From the NCBI GenBank assembly GCA_937927845.1, contig CALFXE010000213.1:1-45464 (forward strand): a stretch of 45,464 nucleotides of DNA, read 5' to 3'. Position 1 is the stretch's first letter. Each line of letters opens with the position of its first letter. The notes beneath the pieces were generated by a model. The model did no database searches, was not told where the DNA came from, and was given only the letters and a program-made list of their open reading frames with translations. The DNA is from an uncultured Paludibacter sp. Lineage in GTDB: Bacteria; Bacteroidota; Bacteroidia; Bacteroidales; Paludibacteraceae. A program made the position numbers and the translations under genes. Positions 17,456-25,295 of the stretch are shown piece by piece.

Positions 17456-19456
17456 ATGTCAAAAATGATTCATAATCTCAAACTTATTCTTATTCTTTGT
17501 TTCCTTTATTGTTCGGAAGTTTTCTCTTTAGGCTTATCTCAGGAGCTTTCGGGTTCTATTATATTTTATGATCAAAGTAATCAACCTAATAATTTTTCAG
17601 CAGCAAAAGCTTTTGATAATGATTTGGATACATATTTCAAATCAGACGGGACATTTGGTAACTGGTTAGGACTTGATTTAGGCTCTCCTCATATTATAAC
17701 TTCAGTAGATTTTTATTGCCGGAGAGATAACAAACCGGAAGAATATGCAGCTCGTCTTGAATTAGGTATTTTCGAAGGTGCTAACAGTCCCGATTTTGGT
17801 GATGCCATTGCTCTTGCTATAATTTCTTCTCCTCCGATTCCAGGAAAAAATACTATAAATATATCCACTTCCAAAGGCTTTAGATATGTGCGTTTTTTAT
17901 TCCCAAGTGAAGATAAACCATCCGGTAATGGTCTTAGCAAATATATGGGCGAATTAAAATTTTTCGGCTATCAAGGTATTGGAAACTCGACTAAATTACC
18001 TACTCTTACCAACTTACCGACAGTTAATATCCACACAGTCAATTCTGAAAATATTACAAGTAAAGAGGTATATATTAAAGGTATAGTGTCATTTGTTTAT
18101 GATGATGGTACTAAATTCTATACCGATAGTCTGCAAATTCGCGGTCGTGGTAATAATAGCTGGACGCACCCTAAAAAGCCTTATCGAATGAAACTATTTA
18201 ATTCGGTTAAATTAATGGGACTTCCCGCAAAAGGTAAAAACTGGACATTAATAAATAATTATGGCGATAAAACTTTAATGCGTAATATACTTGCATTTGA
18301 TTTTGCTCGTCGACTTGAGATGACGTATGTCTCTCCCGCAATTGCTGTTGATGTAGTTCTTAATGGCGACTATAAAGGCTGCTATCAGCTTTGCGACCAT
18401 ATAGACGTTAGGAAAAACAGAGTTGATATTGAAGAAATGACGCCATTTGATCTTACCGGTGGATATTTGGTAGAAATTGATGCATATGCATCAGGCGAAC
18501 CCAAACGATTTACATCAAATCAATATGGAATTCCGGTGTCAATTAAATATCCTGATGATGATGAAATAACACCTGCACAGGAAACTTATATAGCTGCTCA
18601 TTTTAATAAACTTACAAATTCCGTTAGTGCTTCTAATTACAAAGACCCGTATAATGGATATCAGAAATATATAGATATGGAATCTTTCCTTCGACATTTC
18701 TTAGTTAGCGAATTTAGTGGAAATACTGATTCTTATTGGAGTGTAAGAATGGCGAAAAAGAAAGATGATGATAAGTTTTATGTAGGTCCTGTATGGGATT
18801 TTGATTTGGCTTTTGAAAACGATCATCGTACATATCCTATAATGCAAAGCACTCAAAATAGAGGTAATGAATGGATGTCGATGTGGGATGGAGGGACAAG
18901 TGCTGCGGGTAACACAAAAGGCATGCTGCGCCGAATGTTCACAGATGCAACTGTTACTCAGAAATTACAAGCGTTGTATGCTAATTATCGGGATAAAAAT
19001 TATATATCTAAAATAGTTATGGAATCGGTTGCAGATAGTTGTGAAAACCTTTTAATGAACTCCCAATCACTAAACTTTAAGCGTTGGCCCATAATGTTAA
19101 GTAAAGTGCATGAAAATCCTGTTATTTATGGTAGCTATACTGCTGAGGTTGACAATGTAAGGAATTTTATTAATCAACGTATAGATTGGCTCGACACTAA
19201 GTTAAACTATATTCCTAATAATTCAGCATTTAATAGTCCTTCGAATATTGATGTTTCTATCCGAAGCAATAACAATATTATGTATATCTCTAATCTTTCT
19301 GAAAATTCATTTGTAACCATTGTCGACCTGCTGGGGGTTGTTTATCTCAATGATAGATATGACTCTAATGTGGAAGTTTCACTTAAAAGTGGAATTTACA
19401 TAGTTAGCATTAAAACCGACACGAATGAATTTGTTGTTAAGCACATAATCAGATAA
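17456..19456 (+). CDS. CotH-kinase family protein with discoidin-like N-terminus and T9SS tail
   Basis: The 666-residue protein has a signal peptide (about 1-26), then an F5/8C-like domain (about 30-175, AKAFDNDLDTYFKS..., YVRFLFPS). The CotH kinase-like domain (about 195-585) shows R-G-R-G-N-N-S-W at 229-236, KKPYRMKL, GDKTLMRN, and the acidic motif W-D-F-D at 447-450 within GPVWDFDLAFEND. A T9SS type A sorting domain closes the protein (VTIVDLLGVVYLN...GIYIVSIKT). CotH proteins of Bacillus spores are protein kinases, and the Bacteroidota members are secreted with unknown substrates; phosphorylation of a protein or glycan is possible but unproven. It lies between the GH130 and metallopeptidase genes, 11 and 26 bp away, and belongs to the same unit. 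Confidence 0.86.
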   Translation: MSKMIHNLKLILILCFLYCSEVFSLGLSQELSGSIIFYDQSNQPNNFSAAKAFDNDLDTYFKSDGTFGNWLGLDLGSPHIITSVDFYCRRDNKPEEYAARLELGIFEGANSPDFGDAIALAIISSPPIPGKNTINISTSKGFRYVRFLFPSEDKPSGNGLSKYMGELKFFGYQGIGNSTKLPTLTNLPTVNIHTVNSENITSKEVYIKGIVSFVYDDGTKFYTDSLQIRGRGNNSWTHPKKPYRMKLFNSVKLMGLPAKGKNWTLINNYGDKTLMRNILAFDFARRLEMTYVSPAIAVDVVLNGDYKGCYQLCDHIDVRKNRVDIEEMTPFDLTGGYLVEIDAYASGEPKRFTSNQYGIPVSIKYPDDDEITPAQETYIAAHFNKLTNSVSASNYKDPYNGYQKYIDMESFLRHFLVSEFSGNTDSYWSVRMAKKKDDDKFYVGPVWDFDLAFENDHRTYPIMQSTQNRGNEWMSMWDGGTSAAGNTKGMLRRMFTDATVTQKLQALYANYRDKNYISKIVMESVADSCENLLMNSQSLNFKRWPIMLSKVHENPVIYGSYTAEVDNVRNFINQRIDWLDTKLNYIPNNSAFNSPSNIDVSIRSNNNIMYISNLSENSFVTIVDLLGVVYLNDRYDSNVEVSLKSGIYIVSIKTDTNEFVVKHIIR

Positions 19457-19482
19457 TTAAATCAATAAAAAGTTAAAATCAA

Positions 19483-21183
19483 ATGAAACATTCACTCTTG
19501 TTCTTTATTGCTCTATTGCTTTTAGTTTCTCAAAAAAGCTTTGCACAAAATATTGATATTACGTGGCTGTCCGGTGGAGAGATTACAGCACAGTATGAAG
19601 ATTCTCCTGTTGGGGAAGATGTTAGTAAGTTAGTCGACAAGAACAGCAATACTAAATTTCTTTCTTTTAATCCATCACTTTGGATAATTTTTAAAGCTCC
19701 TGATTATTATATTGCAAATTCTTATTCTTTTGTGTCAGGTAATGATGCGTCGAACCGTGATCCGAAAAGATGGACATTAGAAGGCTCTAACAATGGTGTT
19801 ACTTGGTTTCTGTTGGATTCACGAAACAATGTGACTTTCGAAGCAAGAAAGCAGACGAAAACTTTTACTATTGCCGATAACACAAAAGCTTATAAATATT
19901 ACAAATTAAATATCCTTGCTATTGGTTCAGGCACAACGTTTCAGTTATCCGAATGGCGTCTTATGGGAACTAAAGCCGAAGCTCCAACAGAAGTTTTTGC
20001 TGACTTTACGAGTGATCCTCCATATTTTACCACTGTTCCTGTCAGCTTTACCAATGCTTCGTTAAATGCCGTTACTTATAATTGGACATTTGAAGGTGCA
20101 ACACCGTCAACCAGCACCGAAGCAAATCCAAGTGTAGTTTACAATCGCTCAGGTTCTTACTTAATAACTTTAGAAGTATCTGATGGACAAAACTCATCTG
20201 TTAAAACTCAAACTATTGATGTTAAACAATATCAGGACTGGTCGAGTTTTCTTCCTCCTACTGTAGTGATAGACAATCCAAACTCCGAAAATCCCGGCTA
20301 CTTAAAATATTTGAATCTTGTTCAGTCTAAGGGCTATGAGTCTATCGAAGAGTTTGTACAGACATGCTGTCTTACTATTGCTAAAGAGTTGTACTATACT
20401 CCTCAAGAGGCAAATATAGCAAATGTCAATAAAATCACTTATAAATTTAATGAGGGAGGTCATTTGTCATACAAGTCAGGCTCGGCTCCAAACTTAGAGA
20501 TTGGATTTAATCTGAATTATTTAGATGATTTCTCAAAAACTCATTCAGATAAAGTTACTGCTGATGAAATATATGGAGTGCTTTGTCATGAGGTTTGCCA
20601 TTGTTATCAAGGTAGCCCCAAAAATGCAGGCGGTTATTCTGCCGGTACCGAACATTTTGGATTTACCGAAGGCACTGCTGATTTAGCTCGATTACTTACA
20701 GGAGGATTTAATCCAAAACGTTATCCTTCTCCAGGAGGAAGTTGGAAAGATGGCTATACTACAACAGCCTTTTTCTATCAATGGATTACCAATACATATA
20801 ATCCTGATTTTCTGAAAGATATTAATAAAACAACCAAAACTCTTTCAGCTTGGTCGATGGATGCCGTAGCAAAAAGTTTATTCAAAAAATCGGCTGATGA
20901 GCTCTGGACCGAATATCATAATTATTTAACAGGCAATACAGCCACAAATGATTTAAAAAAAAAGAATATACAACTGAATAGAATAGATAACTCACATTTT
21001 TTTGTTGATAATTTAACTGTCGGAGATGAAATAAACATTTATTCAGTGGATGGAATTTGTATTGTGTCAGGTAAAGCTGATGATACTAATTTTCATTTCG
21101 ATATTAATTCATATCAAAATGGTGTCTATATCGTAAATGTTTGTAGTGTAGATGTAAATTATAGTCGAAAATTTGTGAAATAA
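19483..21183 (+). CDS. Basic-secretory-protein metallopeptidase with discoidin, PKD and T9SS domains
   Basis: The 566-residue protein has a signal peptide (1-21, ...KSFAQ), an F5/8C-like domain (about 25-160, KRWTLEGSNNGVTWFLLDSR), a PKD domain (about 168-250, ADFTSDPPYFTTVPVSFTNAS...YNWTFEGATPSTS), then a plant basic secretory protein-like domain (about 265-490). That domain carries the zinc motif H-E-V-C-H at 369-373, extended as HCYQG, and EGTADLARL further on. The tail is a T9SS type A sorting domain (INIYSVDG...GVYIVNV..RKFVK). BSP-type proteins are presumed metallopeptidases. In this locus it would cut the protein part of a glycoprotein substrate, complementing the GH130 enzyme. It is the last gene of the locus; convergent terminator hairpins follow. 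Confidence 0.87.
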   Translation: MKHSLLFFIALLLLVSQKSFAQNIDITWLSGGEITAQYEDSPVGEDVSKLVDKNSNTKFLSFNPSLWIIFKAPDYYIANSYSFVSGNDASNRDPKRWTLEGSNNGVTWFLLDSRNNVTFEARKQTKTFTIADNTKAYKYYKLNILAIGSGTTFQLSEWRLMGTKAEAPTEVFADFTSDPPYFTTVPVSFTNASLNAVTYNWTFEGATPSTSTEANPSVVYNRSGSYLITLEVSDGQNSSVKTQTIDVKQYQDWSSFLPPTVVIDNPNSENPGYLKYLNLVQSKGYESIEEFVQTCCLTIAKELYYTPQEANIANVNKITYKFNEGGHLSYKSGSAPNLEIGFNLNYLDDFSKTHSDKVTADEIYGVLCHEVCHCYQGSPKNAGGYSAGTEHFGFTEGTADLARLLTGGFNPKRYPSPGGSWKDGYTTTAFFYQWITNTYNPDFLKDINKTTKTLSAWSMDAVAKSLFKKSADELWTEYHNYLTGNTATNDLKKKNIQLNRIDNSHFFVDNLTVGDEINIYSVDGICIVSGKADDTNFHFDINSYQNGVYIVNVCSVDVNYSRKFVK

Positions 21184-21244
21184 ATAAATCCAATTTTTTA
21201 ATTTAGAAAATTAGTAAGTATCTCAAGCAGACTTACACCAAATG

Positions 21245-21279
21245 AAAAAGCAGTTAAGAATTTTTTTTCTTAACTGCTT
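21245..21279 (-). terminator. Terminator of the tRNA region, minus strand
   Basis: AAGCAGTTAAG (21248-21258) pairs with CTTAACTGCTT (21269-21279). Read on the minus strand the stem is followed by a T-run (21245-21249), as expected for transcripts from the tRNA side. On the plus strand no T-run follows the stem. Confidence 0.7.
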
Positions 21280-21291
21280 GATTATTAGCTG

Positions 21292-21366
21292 TGGACGTTG
21301 ATAGATCTGAACCGCCGACCCTTCCGTTTTAAGACGGAATGCTCTGAACCGGTTGAGCTAAAATCC
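21292..21366 (-). pseudogene. Decayed tRNA copy (tRNA-Val-like pseudogene)
   Basis: Read on the minus strand this 75-nt stretch keeps most of the tRNA-Val next door (TAGCTCA, GGTTCAGAGCA, GGGTCGGCGGTTC), but it is broken as a tRNA. The T-loop reads TTCAGAT instead of TTCGAAT, the T-stem and acceptor stem (GGATTTT against AACGTCC) hold mismatches, and the anticodon arm TTCCG...CGGAA has an eight-base loop. The loop contains CTTAAAA. It has its own terminator at 21245-21279, so the whole tRNA-plus-terminator unit may have been duplicated. A modified or specialised tRNA is possible but unlikely. Confidence 0.72.
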
Positions 21367-21404
21367 GCTGATCCCTAAAATCCATACAGAAAATGTTCTT
21401 AAAT

Positions 21405-21434
21405 AAAAAAGGTTGCCCCTTTGTGGACAACCTT
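21405..21434 (-). terminator. Terminator of tRNA-Val
   Basis: On the minus strand AAGGTTG (21434-21428) pairs with CAACCTT (21415-21409) and is followed by a T-rich run at 21405-21410. It lies directly after the 3' end of tRNA-Val. Confidence 0.75.
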
Positions 21435-21435
21435 G

Positions 21436-21510
21436 TGGGCGTTGACGGATTCGAACCGCCGACCCTCTGCTTGTAAGGCAGATGCTCTGAACCAGCTGAG
21501 CTAAACGCCC
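21436..21510 (-). tRNA. tRNA-Val (anticodon TAC)
   Basis: On the minus strand the gene starts GGGCGTT and ends AACGCCC plus discriminator A. All arms fold. The D-arm region is TAGCTCAGCTGGTTCAGAGCA, written here as TAGCTCAG..GGTTCAGAGCA. The anticodon stem TCTGC/GCAGA encloses CTTACAA, giving anticodon TAC (GTA codons). The T-loop is TTCGAAT with stem GGCGG/CCGTC. CCA is not encoded. It is transcribed away from gltX and towards the decayed copy. Confidence 0.95.
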
Positions 21511-21612
21511 GAAATATCAATCATAAAATTGAGTGCTTTACTTCTAAAGCGGTGCAAAGATACTATATATTTTTTAATATGCAAAATAATGTTTGAATTT
21601 ATTTTTAATAAA

Positions 21613-21925
21613 TAACGTGAGTTCGATATAAGAAAAGATCATATGCAAAAAAACTTTCTAAAAACGCTTAACTGCCCCGCATGGGGCAATATTACGCATA
21701 ACCCCGTACAAGCGAAGCGTAGTGCGGGGTAAGCGAGCCTCACGGTCTCTCAACCCCGAAGGGGTTGTACATCGCTTGTGTTGTTCGACCCCTGCGGGGT
21801 CGTGTAGTGTCAGGTGTACATTCATCCCCGAGCTGCGCTTCGCTTGCACGGGGTTACGCACATCAAACCCCTTTCGGGGTTTCAGATTACATTGTGAATC
21901 TTTTTCTTATATCGAACTCACGTTA
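21613..21925. mobile_element. MITE-like palindromic element with 24-bp terminal inverted repeats
   Basis: The ends are perfect 24-bp inverted repeats: TAACGTGAGTTCGATATAAG... at 21613-21636 and its complement at 21902-21925. A second inverted pair lies inside (21694-21729 against 21826-21859, sharing CCCCGTRCAAGCGAAGCG). Compact hairpins lie at 21674-21687, 21752-21766, 21786-21802 and 21865-21882, each built on CCCC/GGGG. The element is GC-rich in an AT-rich surrounding and encodes nothing convincing. This matches a non-autonomous miniature transposon or a large palindromic intergenic repeat. The outermost TA could be a TA target duplication, but it could equally be part of the inverted repeat. 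Confidence 0.8.
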
Positions 21926-22062
21926 AATAGCATCTTTTATTAAAGCGGTACAAAATATATAACTAATTTTTAATAGACAAATAAACATAATATTTTTTTT
22001 ATGCTTTATCAATCACTAATCATTGTTTTCACCCTTTGTTATGTTATTATTAGAAAATCTTG

Positions 22063-22070
22063 TAAATTTG
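22063..22070 (+). promoter_or_regulatory. -7 element of gltX
   Basis: TAAATTTG matches TAnnTTTG and lies 20 bp before the gltX start codon. TTTG at 22035-22038 could be the -33 element, although the 24-bp spacing is longer than usual. Confidence 0.5.
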
Positions 22071-22089
22071 CACTTTATTAAAAAATCAA

Positions 22090-23610
22090 ATGAAGAAAGT
22101 TAGAGTAAGATTTGCACCAAGTCCGACCGGACCTTTACACATTGGTGGTGTACGAACAGCATTATATAATTATTTGTTTGCCAAGAAGCACGGTGGAGAC
22201 ATGCTTTTACGCATTGAAGATACCGATTCAGCCAGATTTGTTCCTGGTGCTGAGGATTATATTGTTGAATCATTAAATTGGTTAGGTATCAATATAGACG
22301 AAGGTATAGGTGCTAAATCACAAGGAACTCATGCTCCTTATCGTCAGAGTGAAAGAAAAGATATATACAAACAATATGTAGATAAATTGTTGGCTGAGGG
22401 CTTAGCATATATTGCTTTTGACACTCCATTGGAATTAGAGGCAAAACGTGCTGAAATCCCTAATTTCCAATATGATGCTTCAACGCGCGATGCTATGAAT
22501 AATTCTCTTACTTTATCTAATGATATTGTTCAAAAGCGAATAAATGATGGTGAACAATATGTGGTTCGTGTAAAAATTGAGCCTAATCAAGATATTACAG
22601 TAAATGACTTAATTCGTGGTGAAGTTGTAATAAACTCCTCTATATTAGACGATAAGGTACTTTATAAATCTTCTGATGGGTTACCTACATATCATATGGC
22701 AAATGTAGTCGATGATTATTTAATGGAAATTTCTCATGTTATTCGTGGAGAAGAATGGTTACCTTCCGCTCCTTTACATGTTTTGTTATATCAATATTTA
22801 GGTTGGAAGGATAGAATGCCGCAGTTTGCGCATTTGCCTTTGCTTCTGAAACCTGATGGAAATGGGAAGTTGAGTAAACGCGATGGCGACAGGTTAGGTT
22901 TTCCTGTTTTTCCTTTGGAATGGCATGATGTTAAATCCGATACAGTGTCGTCCGGATATCGTGAAGCCGGTTATTTTCCTGATGCAGTAGTGAATTTTTT
23001 GGCTCTTTTGGGGTGGAATCCGGGTACTGATCAGGAAATATTTTCGATGAAAGAATTGATAGATCTTTTTTCTTTGGAAAGAGTAAGTAAAAGTGGTGCC
23101 AAGTTCGATTATGAGAAGGGTAAGTGGTTCAATCATCAGTATTTACAGATGAAACCAATTGATGAAATTGCCGATTTGTTTCAACATCTTCTTATTGAAA
23201 AAAATATTATTGAAGATTGGGATAAGGTGAAAAAAATTGTAACTTCAGTTCGCGAGAGGGCAAATTTTATCCAAGATATTTGGGAACAAGCTTCATTTTT
23301 CTTTATTGCACCTGAGTCTTATGATGAAAATGCCATGAAAAAACGTTGGAAAGCTGATTCAGCAACACATATGACTGAATTAATTGATGTTCTCGAAGGT
23401 ATTGAAGATTTTTCAGCGAATAATATTGAACTTATAGTAAAAAAGTGGATAGAAGAAAAAGCTTATGGCATGGGTGCAGTGATGAATGTCTTCCGTATTT
23501 GCATAGTAGGCGAATCTAAAGGTCCGCACATGTTCGATATTGTTGACATCATAGGTAAAGAAGAAACAATTGCAAGGTTGAAGAAGGCATTGGAAAAGTT
23601 GCAATTATAG
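22090..23610 (+). CDS. gltX: Glutamate--tRNA ligase
   Basis: The 506-residue class I aminoacyl-tRNA synthetase attaches glutamate to tRNA-Glu in the cytoplasm. The HIGH motif is HIGG at 17-20, inside FAPSPTGPLHIGGVRTALYN. The KMSKS loop is K-L-S-K-R at 260-264. IEDTD, the YRQSER binding segment and the C-terminal anticodon-binding helices are present, and the length fits the Bacteroidota form of GluRS. It has its own promoter region and is not in an operon with its neighbours. Confidence 0.97.
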   Translation: MKKVRVRFAPSPTGPLHIGGVRTALYNYLFAKKHGGDMLLRIEDTDSARFVPGAEDYIVESLNWLGINIDEGIGAKSQGTHAPYRQSERKDIYKQYVDKLLAEGLAYIAFDTPLELEAKRAEIPNFQYDASTRDAMNNSLTLSNDIVQKRINDGEQYVVRVKIEPNQDITVNDLIRGEVVINSSILDDKVLYKSSDGLPTYHMANVVDDYLMEISHVIRGEEWLPSAPLHVLLYQYLGWKDRMPQFAHLPLLLKPDGNGKLSKRDGDRLGFPVFPLEWHDVKSDTVSSGYREAGYFPDAVVNFLALLGWNPGTDQEIFSMKELIDLFSLERVSKSGAKFDYEKGKWFNHQYLQMKPIDEIADLFQHLLIEKNIIEDWDKVKKIVTSVRERANFIQDIWEQASFFFIAPESYDENAMKKRWKADSATHMTELIDVLEGIEDFSANNIELIVKKWIEEKAYGMGAVMNVFRICIVGESKGPHMFDIVDIIGKEETIARLKKALEKLQL

Positions 23611-23874
23611 TGACGGATGTGGTTATTCACCTCAAAATAAAATTATATCCAATAAACCATTGTAAATTTAAAAAACATGCATAACTTCGCGTGTTACATA
23701 TTATTCAAGCTTGAAAAACTCCTTGATATCTCTGTAAGAAACATCATATGTGAGATGTAAATTTAGTTCCTGATCCTGCGGGATCCCTTATGTAGGTTCC
23801 AGATCCTCATATTTCAGTGTTAATACCGTATAATTAGACTATAAGTTTAATATTAATAGATTAAACCTAAAAAA
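23611..23874. other. Gene-free stretch after gltX
   Basis: It holds a small palindrome, GATCCTGCGGGATC, at about 23772-23785 and no reading frame of note. No clear terminator or promoter was found. Confidence 0.4.
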
Positions 23875-25014
23875 ATGAAAACAACCACTACATTTTTTAT
23901 TTTACTGAGTCTTTTATTGATTCAAACAGATAGATGCAATGCTGCATCGAATGAAGAATTGTTAAAATTGGATAGTATCGTTATATCCGATTTTACCATG
24001 TATGAATATTCATACAATCAACAGGGACAACTGGTCAGCGAGAAGTTTTTTGTAGCGAGAGACAGCACTCATATGATTTATGATTTGATGCATCTCGTTG
24101 AACATCATTATGAAAACGGGAAAAGAATTTCTTCCGTCAATTCTCATAATACGGCAGGAAATCTGAGGATTCTTGACAGAACTGTTTATGAATACGATGG
24201 AGAAAAGTTGTCTGTCGAAATACAGGAATATTATCATGAGGGTCAATGGAATCCTGTCAGGAAGTCCGATTATTTTTACGAAGATGATGGATTGCTATTG
24301 AGGATAGAATATTCTGTCCGTACAAATAATGATTTTTTATTAACCGAACGGGCAGTGTACCATTATGATGAGCAAAATAAAGAGCTTTTGACCATTGTCA
24401 GTCAAGTACCCGCATCTGAAGAACAATGGTTAGACAAAACTAAAACCAAATTTGATTATGAGGGGGGAAATTTGATTTGCCAAATTGAATATAACTGGAA
24501 TGACACCATCAATGACTGGAAAGCAATACTGAAGAAAGAATTTATCTACGACGGATCGAATAATAATGAAGTAATCTACCGGGAATCGAATTATTCGGGA
24601 AATGCTTTTGTTATTACGCTGGAACAAGAAATTACGTTGGACATAACTTGTCCTGCGAAAAATCTGATATTGCCTTATGAAAACAGTTTACCATACAAGG
24701 TGGAGAGCGAGAATAATATCCATGCTCAAAAATCTTCGAGTTATTATTATTCTTTGTTGACAACATCCGGAGTAAATTCCTTAGATGATTCTGGTCGTGT
24801 TTCCCTATATCCGAATCCGGCGAAAGATATTCTTAATATTCGGTCAGATCAACGAATTGATGCTATTGATATCTTTGACATTTCAGGCAGATTGTCGGCA
24901 GTTTATTCCGGTTCGAATTATAAATTCGACATCTCCGATCTGGATCAGGGTATCTATTATCTGCAAATAAACATTGCCGGACGATATACAACTTTAAAAT
25001 TTATCAAAAGATGA
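23875..25014 (+). CDS. T9SS-secreted protein with YD-like repeats, function unknown
   Basis: The 379-residue protein has a signal peptide (1-24, ...RCNAAS). The middle (about 35-260) is a series of short beta repeats, each with a tyrosine-rich element followed by an acidic turn: YEYSYNQQGQLVSE, VYEYDGEKLSVE, DYFYEDDGLLLR, VYHYDEQNKELL, KFDYEGGNLICQ and EFIYDGSNNNEV. This recalls YD/RHS or toxin_N-like beta repeats, but no toxin domain is present. The tail (about 300-379) is a T9SS type A sorting domain with SLYPNPAKDILNI...IDIFDISGR...GIYYLQI...KFIKR. It is monocistronic. Confidence 0.8.
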   Translation: MKTTTTFFILLSLLLIQTDRCNAASNEELLKLDSIVISDFTMYEYSYNQQGQLVSEKFFVARDSTHMIYDLMHLVEHHYENGKRISSVNSHNTAGNLRILDRTVYEYDGEKLSVEIQEYYHEGQWNPVRKSDYFYEDDGLLLRIEYSVRTNNDFLLTERAVYHYDEQNKELLTIVSQVPASEEQWLDKTKTKFDYEGGNLICQIEYNWNDTINDWKAILKKEFIYDGSNNNEVIYRESNYSGNAFVITLEQEITLDITCPAKNLILPYENSLPYKVESENNIHAQKSSSYYYSLLTTSGVNSLDDSGRVSLYPNPAKDILNIRSDQRIDAIDIFDISGRLSAVYSGSNYKFDISDLDQGIYYLQINIAGRYTTLKFIKR

Positions 25015-25059
25015 TTTCTTTCTGCTGAATTTGTTTGATTTTTTATTGATACGTTTGTA

Positions 25060-25116
25060 TTGATTGTAGAGACGTTTGCATTTGATTGTAGAGACGCCCA
25101 AATTGGACGTCTCTAC
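25060..25116. repeat. Repeat with GTAGAGACG hairpin
   Basis: TTGATTGTAGAGACG occurs twice (25060-25074 and 25082-25096). The second copy forms the left arm of a hairpin, GTAGAGACGCCCA against TGGACGTCTCTAC (25088-25116), with one mismatch and a 3-base loop. It lies between two convergent genes and may act as a terminator in both directions. Confidence 0.6.
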
Positions 25117-25295
25117 GTCTGGGAATTTGGATGTTTATTTTTTTTTAAGGATAATCTTGCTCGGATACAAATATGCTGATTCCAATTTTATCCGATAATC
25201 ATCAATTGCTATCTCTTCTAAGTCAATATAGTATCCATAATCTATATATTTGCTTTATACGTAAGTTGCATGCATTAAAATCAGCTCCTTACATG

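Larger units (their letters stand above)
21511..22089. other. Gene-free stretch between tRNA-Val and gltX
   Basis: It contains the AT-rich leader of tRNA-Val, the 313-bp palindromic element at 21613-21925 and the gltX promoter region. No protein gene is supported; the two short reading frames inside the element are products of its GC-rich palindromes. Confidence 0.8.

Noticed and set aside
21292..21366. Functional second tRNA, with a Leu-type TAA anticodon
   Set aside because: It lacks the long variable arm of tRNA-Leu, has mismatched acceptor and T stems and an altered T-loop.
21613..21925. Integron attachment-site array
   Set aside because: There is no integrase or gene cassette, and the terminal inverted repeats of equal length fit a transposon-like element better.
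21658..21943. Two overlapping reading frames of about 70 codons within the palindromic element
   Set aside because: They run through inverted GC-rich hairpins on opposite strands, lack domain features and start signals, and are explained by the palindromes.
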